Source: Symbiodinium natans (lineage: Eukaryota; Sar; Dinophyceae; Suessiales; Symbiodiniaceae). From it: DNA of 64,000 bases. A model generated the notes under the pieces. It had not been told where the DNA came from. It ran no database searches and was given only the letters and a program-made list of their open reading frames with translations. Location: positions 531,001 to 595,000 of the forward strand of contig CAJNDS010002181.1 in the NCBI GenBank assembly GCA_905221605.1, read 5' to 3'. A program made the translations under genes and the position numbers. Positions 46,301 to 55,300 of the stretch are shown in pieces (the first letter of the stretch is position 1; every line of letters begins with the position of its first letter).

Positions 46301-47729
46301 TAACTTAAACACCAAAAACGACAACTAGCGAGCCCGCATCATATCCGTAGGCTGGGGGCTCCCCAGAGGTAGTCCAACAGCTGGTGGCAGTCCACATGCT
46401 GGTCCTGACTGGTTTAGGGTTTAGGATTTAGGGTTTAGTGTTCTCAGCTCGTCCTGACTGGCGCGGGCTTGCTATCTCTACACAGGGAGCCCTACATGCC
46501 TTGACTACGGAAAAGGCCCTACACTTCATACTCCCTAACCCGAAACCCTACATTCCCTACAACCTTAAAAAACCCAAAAACCCTAACATGTTAAAACCCT
46601 AACCCTCAAACCCCAAAACACCACAAAGGCCTTGCAGCCCTCAACCCCAAAGCCAGGAACCTTCAGCCCACACAGGTCCCCAACAGCTCCAAGAAACCCA
46701 AAAGCCCCAAAGAACCCTAAACCCTAAGCTATAGGCCCCTAAACCCTAAACCCTAAACCCTAAACCCTAAACCCTAAACCCTAAACCCTAAACCCCCAAA
46801 CCCCCAAACCCCCAAACCCTAAACCCTAAACCGAAGGTTCAGGGCTTAAGGGTGGGGAAGCAGCCTGCGGGCCGGCAGCCCCGGAGGAAACGATGAGGGC
46901 ATCCAGTGCTTCGACCTGAGCGTCTCTTCTCCTTATGGGGGTTTAGGGTTTAGGGTTTAGGGTTTAGGGTTTAGGGTTTAGGGTTTAGGGTTTAGGGTTT
47001 CGGGTGGAGGGTTTAGGGTTTAGGGCGTAAGATTTGGGGTTTAGGGGTTAGGGTTTACAGTCAGGGTTTAGGTTTTGTGTGTGTATATATATATAATGAA
47101 GGGTGTAGGCCTTAGTGTTTAGGTTTTATACATTTATATATATTATTATATATACACATATATATATATATACATATAACGTATGTTTCAAACAGCTACT
47201 TATAAGCTGTTTTGAAAATCTGTTGAAGGGCGACAGGGTAGGAATGCCAGGGTTCAGTTTTATAAAAAAATGTTGCATTGTTTTTTAAGGTTTTTGGCCC
47301 GAATGTTGAGCAACCCGGTGTGCTCTTGCACAAAGTGATCCATGTACCTAAACCCTAAACCCTAAACCCTAAACCCTAAACCCTAAACCCTAAATGCGTA
47401 CCAATGAAGAAGGCAACTGCGCCCACCAAGAAAGGACTCCTGGGACTCCAAAAAATGCCCTAAATCCTGAGAACCCTAAGGTTTGGGGGTTTAGGGTTTA
47501 GGGTTTGGGGTTTAGGTTTGCGTCGATGATGATGATGATGATGATGACTATGATGAGGATGAGGGTTGCGGGTTGAAGGTTTAGGGTTTAGGGCTAGGGT
47601 TTAGGGTTTCGTGTTTAGGGCCTCGAAGTCCGAGAGCTCCTCCAGGAGGCGCAGGAGCGTCGACCGGGCCAGGCGACCCTGCGAGTCCCAGTGGCGTCGG
47701 AAGATGGCCAGCACTGGGCCCAAGTCCAT
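31024..47729 (-). CDS. EF-hand / SHWWG-domain / ankyrin-repeat protein, about 22 exons
   Basis: Assembled from minus-strand exons joined in phase. Residues 1-70: two EF-hand-like helices-loop-helices with a degenerate loop (FRRHWDSQGRL; HVDCHQLLDYLWG). Middle: VVRDIVIPKTRGR, then PTCLMSHWWG, FMSLVEAVLAHA, KTYWLCIFGVNQ, GTDANPCGCGAEKFLNDHP, CEMDKFGQMM, VAVDD...FSRLWVLKEL, a block order I recognise from large families of uncharacterised dinoflagellate proteins. C-terminus: ankyrin repeats (SPLHFLAEQ; RADPNLPDALGRTALHAI; LVAAAADV; QGKTPAELL). Function unknown. The VAVDD...FSRLW-KEL block recalls TIR-like folds, but that is only an impression. EF loops lack most calcium ligands. One join (38.4 to 37.7 kb) is out of phase as drawn. 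Splitting into two genes near 36-38 kb is possible. Confidence 0.78.
31562..31598 (-). CDS. Gene C exon: ankyrin GKTPAELL
   Basis: QGKTPAELLMSE, twelve codons; CTAG|G to GAG|GCACGG. Begins the next ankyrin turn. Confidence 0.78.
31735..31809 (-). CDS. Gene C exon: ankyrin second helix (LVAAAADV)
   Basis: WNGSAALARRLVAAAADVAA. Spacing from TALH in the previous exon to ADV is the canonical 20 residues. The 3' boundary is uncertain. Confidence 0.8.
32278..32390. mobile_element. TIR element, family 1, degenerate
   Basis: Ends TTGGTAGCCCAGTAACCA and ACCACTGGGGTACCAA; middle AATAAGGGCACC and GGGAACCCAGAACCAA match the family. In the large intron between ankyrin exons. Confidence 0.75.
32569..32726. 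mobile_element. Short TIR element, family 3, longer version
   Basis: Ends CTACTTGGAGGTTCACGGTA and TACCCTGAACCACCAAGTAG; inner TTATAAGCCC/GGGCTATAAG half-palindromes. Confidence 0.78.
33064..33119 (-). CDS. Gene C exon: ankyrin repeat (LGRTALHAI)
   Basis: ADPNLPDALGRTALHAIC plus two bases. With the preceding exon it reads RARADPNLPDALGRTALHA, a textbook ankyrin turn and first helix. GT donor CA|GTCGCC. Confidence 0.9.
33859..33906 (-). CDS. Gene C exon: ankyrin repeat (PVILEMLLRAR)
   Basis: DVAQRPVILEMLLRAR, sixteen codons, GGCAG|GAC to CGG|GCTTCT. Confidence 0.85.
34365..34415 (-). CDS. Gene C exon: ankyrin repeat (SPLHFLAEQ)
   Basis: SPLHFLAEQTRSATESQ; GA donor CAG|GACTTT with GAC at the next exon start. 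The acceptor could be seven bases earlier (TTTTAG|C). Confidence 0.75.
34482..34650 (+). repeat. Longest TTTAGGG tract
   Basis: About 23 heptamers with few errors, in the intron just upstream of the ankyrin exon ending at 34415. Confidence 0.95.
34951..35580. repeat. 31-bp satellite, about 20 copies
   Basis: Unit contains GGAAATTCACCGTTGCCGAC then TTTTGAGGCCT. Most units are identical; a few have CCATTG. The first copies next to a poly-G run lack GGCCTGG. It lies in the gene C intron between exons at 34.4 and 36.0 kb. Confidence 0.95.
35762..35863. mobile_element. Short element, family 4
   Basis: CAGACCCAGGAGTGACAAGG at the left and GGGCCTACTCCGGGTCCTAG at the right, with GGTACCCTTTTTGGTTTTAA inside. 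Confidence 0.68.
36040..36150 (-). CDS. Gene C exon: helical link into ankyrin repeats
   Basis: Thirty-seven codons including CERAKFAMADAVLRRRPDAV and QALLSED. The last part resembles the second helix of an ankyrin repeat. CGCAAG|GTC to CGA|GCTTTT. Confidence 0.72.
36651..36728 (-). CDS. Gene C exon: EDRRMILLEIESSIG
   Basis: Twenty-six codons, EDRRMILLEIESSIGYAAFD, then SAILAK. Matches the EDKxxILxxI...FD block that ends the SHWWG domain in relatives. Confidence 0.8.
36738..36832. mobile_element. Short TIR element, family 3
   Basis: Ends TACTTGGAGGTTCAGGGTAC and GTACCCATGAACCTCCAAG. Other copies at about 20402-20492, 29950-30066, 30575-30682, 32569-32726, 40502-40618, 49453-49572, 51085-51290, 53319-53433 and 56903-57085. 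Confidence 0.82.
36842..36921. mobile_element. Short TIR element, family 2
   Basis: Starts CCCCCTTCTACTAACAGTCC and ends GGACTGTTCGTATAGGGGG, running into a poly-G run. Lies near the exon at 36651-36728. Confidence 0.75.
37650..37743 (-). CDS. Gene C exon: VSVSSLQSVQFASASR
   Basis: CLGMDSEFCGRVASDVSVSS, then LQSVQFASASR. GA donor CGA|GAGGAG; GAGGA recurs at the next exon start, giving ASASREDRRMIL. Phase at the 5' side does not match the preceding exon as drawn. Confidence 0.7.
38403..38484 (-). CDS. Gene C exon: FSRLWVLKEL motif
   Basis: LWVLKELHTALSLGNF, then PIYWGSPEFGE. Completes FSR|LWVLKEL across the intron that holds the foldback element. All three frames are open here, so the frame is chosen from the family motif and phase. 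Confidence 0.8.
38806..39912. mobile_element. 1.1-kb foldback element with 12-bp internal repeats
   Basis: Begins GGGTTCGGCCGGTCCACACT and ends with its exact complement. It is flanked by AAGGTT on both sides (38800-38805, 39913-39918). The two halves are inverted copies built from GCTATTCCTGGT-type 12-mers and a conserved CAGCAGACCCACAAA...AGCACCCGGTAAATG module. A third terminus in right-end orientation lies at 39394-39420, suggesting a 615-bp element (38806-39420) followed by an inverted partial copy. It sits in the gene C intron between the exons at 38.4 and 40.0 kb. No credible protein. Confidence 0.9.
39991..40067 (-). CDS. Gene C exon: KFGQMM ... VAVDD motif
   Basis: DKFGQMMQRIPEHAVAVDDH, then LFSFS and the first two bases of an arginine codon. 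GC donor CAG|GCCTCG. Confidence 0.9.
40922..41006 (-). CDS. Gene C exon: CGCG / NDHPLCEM motif
   Basis: HVSICGTDANPCGCGAEKFL, then NDHPLCEM. Four cysteines could bind metal. Likely GA donor ATG|GACGCT, since the next exon begins GAC and yields CEMDKFGQMM, the family motif. A GT donor eight bases earlier is possible. Confidence 0.87.
41384..41430 (-). CDS. Gene C exon: YWLCIFGVNQ motif
   Basis: EQLDKTYWLCIFGVN plus two bases. GC donor CCA|GCATCT; GCAT recurs at the start of the next exon, giving NQHVSICG after joining. Confidence 0.9.
41784..41896. mobile_element. TIR element, family 1
   Basis: Begins CTTAGTAGCCCAATAACCA, carries ATTATAATAAGGGCACCC as in the PPR-gene copy, and ends CTCTGGGCTACT. 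Lies in the intron between gene C exons at 41.4 and 42.1 kb. Confidence 0.8.
42080..42131 (-). CDS. Gene C exon: helix after SHWWG
   Basis: NSFMSLVEAVLAHASGQ; TGCAG|G to CAG|GTTCTG. Matches the FxxLVxxIxxHA helix of the family. Confidence 0.85.
42664..42748 (-). CDS. Gene C exon: SHWWG motif
   Basis: MVELFEGGPKEPTCLMSHWW, then GSLGDK. The PTxLxSHWWG signature is the hallmark of the family. GA donor AA|GAGCTG, splitting a lysine codon. Confidence 0.88.
42776..42866 (+). repeat. TTTAGGG tract next to the SHWWG exon
   Basis: About 13 perfect heptamers immediately upstream (minus sense) of the SHWWG exon. Another long tract is at 43355-43468. Confidence 0.95.
43768..43828 (-). CDS. Gene C exon: VVRDIVIPKTRG motif
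   Basis: VVRDIVIPKTRGRSSSKN matches the EVVRxxIIPxTR block that precedes the SHWWG domain in dinoflagellate relatives. GA donor (AGCG|GATGAT). Confidence 0.78.
44251..44298 (-). CDS. Gene C exon: linker (HRIYEGRRLSEM)
   Basis: DHRIYEGRRLSEMSHM, sixteen codons, in phase. Reading extends open upstream (DPLTFHTE), so the acceptor may lie earlier. Confidence 0.62.
44706..44765 (-). CDS. Gene C exon: basic helix
   Basis: VAAQLRRRGFSVRQLIRFVK, twenty codons; TTGCAG|GTA to AAG|GCTCTT. Amphipathic, basic; no family recognised. Confidence 0.68.
45308..45358 (-). CDS. Gene C exon: linker
   Basis: EQRRVSPIFHPWPSQEE, in phase with both neighbours; CTTCAG|GAA to GAG|GCCGGA. Confidence 0.6.
45664..45785 (+). 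repeat. Long TTTAGGG tract
   Basis: About 17 heptamers in the intron between the EF-hand exons and exon 4 of gene C. Confidence 0.95.
45939..46153. mobile_element. TIR element, family 1, with nested insertion
   Basis: Ends CTTGGTAGCCCAGCAACCA and ACCACTGGGTTACCAAG match the PPR-gene element; the inner GGCACCC...TTT...GGGG is also shared. Enlarged to about 215 bp by the nested family 2 element. Lies in a gene C intron. Confidence 0.8.
46024..46090. mobile_element. Short TIR element, family 2, nested in a family 1 element
   Basis: 67 bp, CCCCCTATACTAACAGTCCT to AGGACTGTTAGTATCAGGGGG-type ends. It sits inside the family 1 copy spanning 45939-46153, so it inserted later. Confidence 0.85.
46360..46404 (-). 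CDS. Gene C exon: second EF-hand-like motif
   Basis: DQHVDCHQLLDYLWG, fifteen codons, GTCAG|GAC to GGA|GCCCCC. The exon start (GTCCTGACTGG on the plus strand) is repeated 38 bases away across a telomere-like tract. Confidence 0.75.
46865..46915 (-). CDS. Gene C exon: EF-hand linker
   Basis: VEALDALIVSSGAAGPQ, seventeen codons, CTCAG|GTC to CAG|GCTGCT. Fits the helix between the paired EF-hands. Confidence 0.72.
47622..47729 (-). CDS. Gene C exon 1 or 2: first EF-hand-like motif
   Basis: Thirty-six codons from ATG: MDLGPVLAIFRRHWDSQ, then LLRLLEELSDFE. Donor GAG|GCCCTA (GC). The first 14 bases from ATG are repeated upstream at 47859-47872, so the true start could lie in an upstream exon. Confidence 0.82.
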
Positions 47730-49253
47730 GGCTAGGGTTTAGGGTTTGGGGTTTAGGGTTTAGGGTTTAGGGTTTCGGGTTTAGGGGTTGTGCGCTGCAA
47801 GTAACTCAGTAACTTCGCGATTTGGGGGGGTTTCCGAACATTGGGGTACCCTTTTGAGGGGCCCAAGTCCATCGCCAGGTGGCAGGATCGAGTAATTTAG
47901 GAATGTAGGGTTTAGGGTTTAGGGTTTTGGGTTTAGGTTTCTAGGTCTGGGAGGGTTAGGTTGGGCCTAATAAACCGGCATAATTTAGCATTTTGGGGTT
48001 TGGGGTTTAGGGTTGGCTGAGCGTCGGTCTCTGTTTCTTGTGTTGGGGTAGGAGATGTCAGGGTGGCGAGAGCTGTGAAGCTCTCAGGCCACCCTAAACA
48101 CTCACCGAAAACCCTAAGACCTAACCCTAAACCCTAAACCCTAAACCCTAAACCCTAAACCCTAAACCCTAAACCCCTTCATCCTTCAGCTGCCAGTCGG
48201 TGTTGAACGGCTCAGGGGCTCGGAGCCTGCTCTTTGAGCCTAATTCACCAGAGGCTTGGTGGTAAAGTTTGAGTTTAGGGTTTAGGATTTAGGGTTTAGG
48301 GTTTAGGGTTTAGGATTTAGGGTTTAGGGCTGAGGGCTTAGGGTTTAGGGTTTAGGGTTTAGAGGCAATCCGATCAAGGGCTGTTAGTACGTGGGGGAAC
48401 ATCCTAAGGTTTCGGGTTTAAGGTTTCTTGGCCTTGAACAACAAAACCAGCAGCTCTGGACCCTCCCGATACCAAGCTGGGTCGCTGCTACCAAGATCTA
48501 CAGGCCGATAGAGCCGTGTAAAAATCTGTCGGAGAACCCCTCCCGTTAGCACTGTTCTATAGTTAGAGCACCCCCGATACCCTGAACCTTAAACCCTAAA
48601 ACCTAGACCCTAAACCCCAAAACTTTTAAATTATTAAACCCCCAAACCCCGCCTAAACCCTAAACCACAAGCTTTGATGATCATACTCTCGCGCCCTCAC
48701 CGGCCAACAGCTGACATTCCAAAAGCGCTAGCCCTGCGAGAGCAAAGGGCCGTGGTGCATCCGTATGGTTTAGGGTTTAGGGTTTAGGGTGAACGGTTTA
48801 GGGTTTAGATTCTGGCAACCTGATGCCCCCTGAGACATAAGATTCAAGAATCAGCATCAAAAACGCACAAAGTGGAAGATAGAGAAGAAGAAAACGAAAA
48901 TGAAGAATAACACAAAAAAATCAAGAATCGGAACAGAATCTCCGAAATAGGAACAGGAAGAGGACAAGGAATAGGAGTAAGAACAATCACAACAATAACA
49001 AGAGCCTTTGAAGAAAACAACGCCGCACACAACTGGGGTGGGTTTGGAGGCTCTACCAAGATGCCAGTTTAAATGGGCCAATAGGAGTATGTAGGGATGA
49101 GAGGGATTGGGGGGCCCATAGCACTGTACAACTTCTTCCAACTCAGCCCCTCAAACCCAACCCCTAACCACAAAACAAAAACACACAAATCAAGCCCCCT
49201 CCTAACCACCCAAAAGCCACCTAAACCCTAAACCCTAAGCTTCCAGTCTGGAC

Positions 49254-49316
49254 CTGCGCGACGTCCCCCCTGAGTTGGGGAGGTTTGGCGGCGCCCCTTG
49301 GTCGTGAGCCACTCTC
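49254..49316 (-). CDS. Gene B exon (ESGSRPRGAAKPPQLRGD)
   Basis: Twenty-one codons, CTCGAG|GAG to CAG|GTCCAG. Later exons were not securely found; islands at 48727-48755 (LALLECQLLA) and 48175-48235 (LRAPEPFNTDWQLKDEG) are coding-like but out of phase. Confidence 0.58.
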
Positions 49317-52300
49317 CTCGAGGAGCACTAGGGGTTTAGGGTTTAGGGTTCAGGGTTCAGGGTTTAGAGCTAGGTTTAGGGTTCAGGGTTTAGGATTCTA
49401 CTCGAAGGTTTTAGGGTTTAAGGCTGGGGCCTTCCAGGTTCAGGGTTTAGGATTCTACTTGAAGGTTCGCGGGTACTTCTAAGCGGGGCGAAAAGTAACC
49501 TGCACAAGGGTAGAACCATGGTTCCCTCTACTTATGACCCTACATCTTCGTACCCATGCACCTCCAAAGTAGGCCCTAAACCCTAAACCGTAAACCGTAA
49601 ACCCTAAACCCTAAACCCCAAACCCTACACCTAAACCCCACACCCTAAGGGTTTAGGACGGGCCTTCGGGGGCCTTGTATGAAGCACACCGAGTTTAGGA
49701 TATCCACGCAGGCACGGGGCCATCTGAAGTGAAAGCCACCTGGCCAAGAACTTTCCTGGCTTAGGGTTGAGGGTTGAGGGTTGAGGGTTTAGGGTCTAGG
49801 GTTTAAGGAATAGGGTGTAGGGTTTAGGGTTAGGGCTACGGGCTTGTGAGCCCCTGAACCGCCAAGTCCCGGGACCTAGACCCTGAACCTCTGCGGCCGA
49901 ACCCCGAAACCCTTGAAACCTACTGGGACCCCTCCTGCAACGCCTGATGAACCGCTTTTCGCAGCTCTCCCATCGCGGCCTGGCAGAGGGGTCTGGAGTT
50001 TTCATTCTAAGGCTTTTTCGGGTTTGGCTCTATAAATCCCTAAACCCTAAACCCTAAACCCTAAAACCCCTCAACCCTAAACCGCAAGTAGGAAGGGAGT
50101 GCTTGATTCACATCCTATACCCCAGACCCTACCTCCAACAAAATCTTAAGCCCGACTGTACACCCCTGTAGTGAAACCCCCATGATCCCAAAACCCCTGC
50201 TGGAAACAACAAAACCTAATTCACCCCGTAGAGCTTGAACTTAACAAAACCCTAAACCCTACACCCTGCAAAAGACCTTCAACCCCGAACACCCCAAATC
50301 CTTAAACCCTAAACCCTACACCCCTAAACCCTAAGTACCCTAGACCCCCCTTAACCCCAAAAAGCCTCATCTGCAAGACCTTAATTCCCCAAAAGCCCCT
50401 AAAGCCTTACCTGCAAGAGACCTGAAACACCCTACACCCTAAACCCCTAAACCCTGAACTCCGTAAACCCCTTTAAGATCCCTCAAACCCCCTCAAACCC
50501 CCATAAACCCCAACCTTAAACAAAAACCCTTCAACCCCAAACTCCTGAACCCTAATTACCCCAAACCCCCAGAAAAACCCTAAAGCCTCATCTACAAGAG
50601 ACGCTAAACCCCCTAACGCCCGAAACCCCCTTAAACCCGCTTACACCCCCTTAAACCCCCCTTTAAACCCAGACCCTAAACCCTAAACCCTAAACCCTAA
50701 ATCCTAAACCCCTAGCCGCTAAGCCCCCCCCTAAACCACTAAAGCCTCGTCTGCAAGACACGCCTGCGTGTCGCCGGAGTTGCGTTGCAGCAATTCCGGT
50801 GCGGCGGTCTCCAGGCGCTCGCTGAGGTCTGGAAAGGGCCTCGAAGTCGCGTGAGTTAGGGTTTCGGGTTTAGGGTTTAATTAGGGTTCAGGGTTTAGGG
50901 TTTAGGGTTCAGGGTTTAGGGTTAGGGCTAATAGGGGGGAGAGGGCTATGAGGGTTTGCAGTGTTTCTGGGCCTTCAGGATTTTTTGTTTTAAGGGTTCA
51001 TATAGGGTTAGGCAGAAAATGTGCAGTGCTTCTCTCCGGCGTTCAGGGTTTAGGCTTTGAGTTCAGGGCCCCCCAAACCTCTTCAGGCTCCTGGTAAGAA
51101 TGGTTCACGGGTACCTTCATACGTATGCTTCTAAGCCCCCTGAATACGGGTATAGACATACTTACCCTACTTAGTAAAGCCGACGTAGAAGTACCCCAAA
51201 CCCCAAACTAAACACTGAACACTAAACCCTAACCCCTAAACCCTACGTACAAGTACCCATTTGGCCCTCGAAGTAGGTATGTATGCTCTATACCCCCCCC
51301 CCCCCTAGGGCCCACGTACATAATGGGTTCTAGATTCTAAGGTCCTTTATTGGGGCTCCGATTAGACGGAGCCTTCTATATGGCGCCCCAAAACCCTATT
51401 TAAAACCTCAGCCCTAAGCCCTAAACCCAAACCCAACAAAATGATCCATGACTTAGAGAATGCTGCACATGGACCATTGGGACATTGCATTCTTGGGATG
51501 CCAATCTAGGGTCTAGGGTTCTCCCCAAAGGCAGGACCAGAAACGTACAACGTTAACAGCTGTGGCGTAGGGTTTAGGGTTTAGGGTTTAGGGCTTCAGG
51601 TCTCGGGCTTGTTTTGGGGGAGTTTTGAATCTTGGGGGTTTGGTCTTGTAGCTCGCGGGAAAGAAATCTTCCTAAGGTCTTCAAAGCCCTGGGACCTTCA
51701 TCTCTTAACGACCCCCCCAACCACCCGTCCCCCGACCCCAGTCACCCAACCTGGCCAACAAACCGAAGCCTAAGGGGGCTTAAAAAGGGTAAACGGGGTC
51801 AAAGGCGGGTGGGTTAAGGCTTCCGCTATGCGTTCAGGAACTATATCGAAAGGGTTCAGGATTAGGGTTGGGTTGAATCAGAGTTTGCAGATTTTATTCG
51901 GGGGTGTTTGGATCGCTTCCAAACGCCAAACCCTCAGGCAGGTGCACGCGCCCCCACGGCAGGAACCTCAGCTGAGTGGGTTGGTTAAGGACCTTCGCGA
52001 AAAAGCATCAGGCGCTAGACTTCGGCGCTTTAGTGTACCAAGGTCTTACTTCTCCAATAACGGGGACAAGAAGGTTAACCTTTATTATTCCTGCAAAACA
52101 AGGAAACCCGTAAAGTCTAAAGTTCAGGGTGTTTGGGATCCGAGATGTACGACAAAAGCCTGGGCCAATGGCATGACTCAACCCCTACACCAAAAACACA
52201 GTGCAGGAGCCTTAATCATTAGAATAGGTTTTGTGTGTGTGTGTGTGTGCGTTTTGTAATTACAGTATATCTACACATAACTAGAAGAGTTCTTTTTTTA

Positions 52301-55300
52301 GGGGGCAGGGGGGTTGCTAGAGTATATTGATAAAGGGACCATAAGGGTTTAGGGTTTAGGGTATTAATAGCAATTACTCCGACCCCTATATTGCCAGGTA
52401 TCGATGTGGGCCCGGACCCTCTGAGGGTCCCTTCATATGGTTTCCGCGGTTTAGGGTTTAGGGTTTAAGGTTTAGGGTTTAGGGTTTAGGGTAACTAGGG
52501 ACAATGGAACCATGGAACTACCCTGAGAGCCTTCTCCGCGAAACGAAACCCTAGAAGCCCACAGCCTTTGAAGCCGAATTTTCCCCTACGCATATCAGCC
52601 CTCAAACGTTGGAGCCTGCAAGCCCCGAACCCTGTAGTGCTAACACCCGCAGAATTAAAAACCAAGTAGAACTCATACACCTTTATGATACTGTTACCTT
52701 GAGTACAGACGTGAATATGAGAAAAATACATGATTCTCAGGAAAGACTCAGAATGAAAGAACTAAACCCTAAACCCTAAGCCCTAAACCCTAAACCCTAA
52801 ACCCTAAACCCCAAACCCTCAACGCTCAACCCTACACCCTAAACCCTAAATAAAGAAAGGCTGGCCTCGATTCGTGCGTCAGCGGCGAGCTAAGGCTGTC
52901 CTGGTAATGGGGTCTCTGGGTTTGGGGTTTGGGGTTTAGGGTTTAGGGTTTAGGGTTTAGGGTTTAGGGTTTAGGGTTTAGGGTTTAGGGTTTAGGGTTT
53001 AGGGTTTTATACGCCTGAAAGGGTTTATAGGGCATACAGGGCTGAGAGGGTATAAAGGGGTTTCGGGTTTAGAGTTTAGGGGCTTGGAAGGCTATTAGGG
53101 CTTCTGGCTGACAAGGTTTAGGGGTTAGGGGGCTTGCTTCTAGACGGAGTATACTTGGAGGTTCATATGGGTACTTATAAGCGGTGTGTTTGAGTACGGG
53201 AACTGCGCTTAACGACCTACTGAAAAAAAAGGTACCCATATGAACCTTCAAGATGTGGCAATGGGGTTCAGGGCTTCGGGGTTTGGCTGATGGCTTAGGG
53301 CTTAGGGGGACGCAGCCCTGCTTCAAGGTTCATGGGTGCAAATAAGCAAGGTTTTTAGGTACCCTAAATAAATAAGGTTAGAACCATATAGTTTCCCCTA
53401 CTTAATTCTAACCCTACTTATGAACCTTCAAGTATGGCCCGGGCCGAACAGGCTAGTTGTGGCTTGCTTGGTGGCCTGTGCTTCGCCAAGTGGGGAGGTG
53501 AAACCGCATGGCCCCTGAAGCCTAAAGCCTAAAGCCTAAAGCCTAAAGCCTAAAGCCTAAAGCCTCAAGCCTAAAGCCTCAAGCCTAAAGCCTCAAGCCT
53601 AAAGCCGAAAGCCTAAAGCCTAAACCCTAAAGCCCAAAGCCTAAAGCCTAAACCGTAAACCCTACGAATTCCTGTTCGCTGTTCTCATCGATGCATATAC
53701 GTCCCACACTTCAGGCCGCAACTCAGACACACCTGGGAGTGGCGCCATGTGAGTGCTGGAAGAGGCCCTGAACCCCGAAACCCTGGCTGGTTTCAACCCC
53801 AAACTCAAGCCCTAACCCTAAACCCTAAACCCACAACCCTGGTAGGGATTGAGGGAATTAGGGTCCTCTTTAAGGATAAAGCATAGGCCCTCATTCCCTC
53901 ATTCCCTACTGAGAACCATGGGGAACCTCAACCCGAAGACCCTGAGATTAGACCCTGAGTCCTGGAGATTAAGACCCAAAACCCGAAATGCTAGGACCCT
54001 GAGACCCCGAGACCCAAAATCTTCAACCCGTCAGCTCTACAACGCGTGAGGGGCTTGAGCTTAAAGCAAAAACCTGAAGTTCTATCAGATACTACTTTAA
54101 ATTCCACACCATGCAGAAAACGGCAGAAAAGGTCCTTCTCGGAGGGCACTGGCAGGCCATTTCTCTCCACGCTGACCAAGTCCTGCTGGAGGGGGGGTGC
54201 GTAGCTCGTTCATACCTAAGCCCTAAGACCTAAATCTTTTGGGGAGTTGGTTACTTTTTCGAAGGGAAGGAGAACCCAAGAAAGGGCGATACCAATGGGC
54301 GACCGCGACTCTGATCCTTCCATCATCCTCCTCGTCATCATCATCATCATCATCATCATAATCTAAACCCTAAACCCAAAAGCCTAAAAACTAAACCCAT
54401 GCTTTTCTCTCAAGTCGCAAGTTGAAGAGGCTTTCGGGTTCAGGGGTTGGGAGATTTAGGGTTTAAGGTTTGGGGTTTGGGGTTTGGGGTTATAAGGGCT
54501 GAAATCGGGCTTCATACCTTAGGTTCCCGAGGCCCGAAAAAGTTTGGAAAGCCGTGGCTTGGTAGGGCTTGATTTGCACCTTAGGGCTTAGGGGTTTGGG
54601 TGTTTAGGGTTTCGGGTTAAGGGCGTTTTGGGTTTGGGGCGTTAGGGTTTGGGGCTTAGGGTTCAGGGTGTTCAGGGTTTAGGGTTTAGCTTGTGAGGTG
54701 ACAGGTCAACAAACCTCTGTGTGTAGTTTCTTGATTGAGAAACCTAGTCATTTTGAGATACAAGTAAGAAGAGACGATTTAAACTTTGAAAAATAAAGAA
54801 AAAACTACACAACTAGAGGTTTAGATGAGAAGAAAAGACCATTTACAAAGGGTACCCCCCCCCCCCCCCCCCCCCCCGCAAAAAAAAAAAAAAAAAATCG
54901 GAGCTTTGGACTGTGTGTTGGAAGCGGTCCGCTCTCGGCGGTGTAGAGGTGACAGGCAGAGCACTTCGCACCACGCTCTGCAAATCCTGCAGCGCAGGCC
55001 ATGCCGTTATCTGAGCCCCCCCCCCCCCCCCACCGCCGCTGTGTTCACAGGATTTGCTTGGGGTCTAGGGTTGAGGGTTTAGGGCTTAGGGGTGTAGGGT
55101 TTAGGGTTTAGGGATTAGGGTTTAGGTCTTAGGGTTTAGGGCTTAGGGTTTGGGGCACGCAGATTGGTCGTTGTGTGCAGCAGGCTTGGGGCTCTACACT
55201 TTTCTCTCCGGTCTACCTAGACAAAAAAACCCAAAGCCCCAAGCGCAGTGGGCCCAACCCTAAACCCTAAAACCCTAAATCCTTAAACCCCTAAATCCAT

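Noticed and set aside
51828-52259. 143-codon plus-strand frame
   Set aside because: No motif, opposite to all supported genes, ends in a GTGTGT run.
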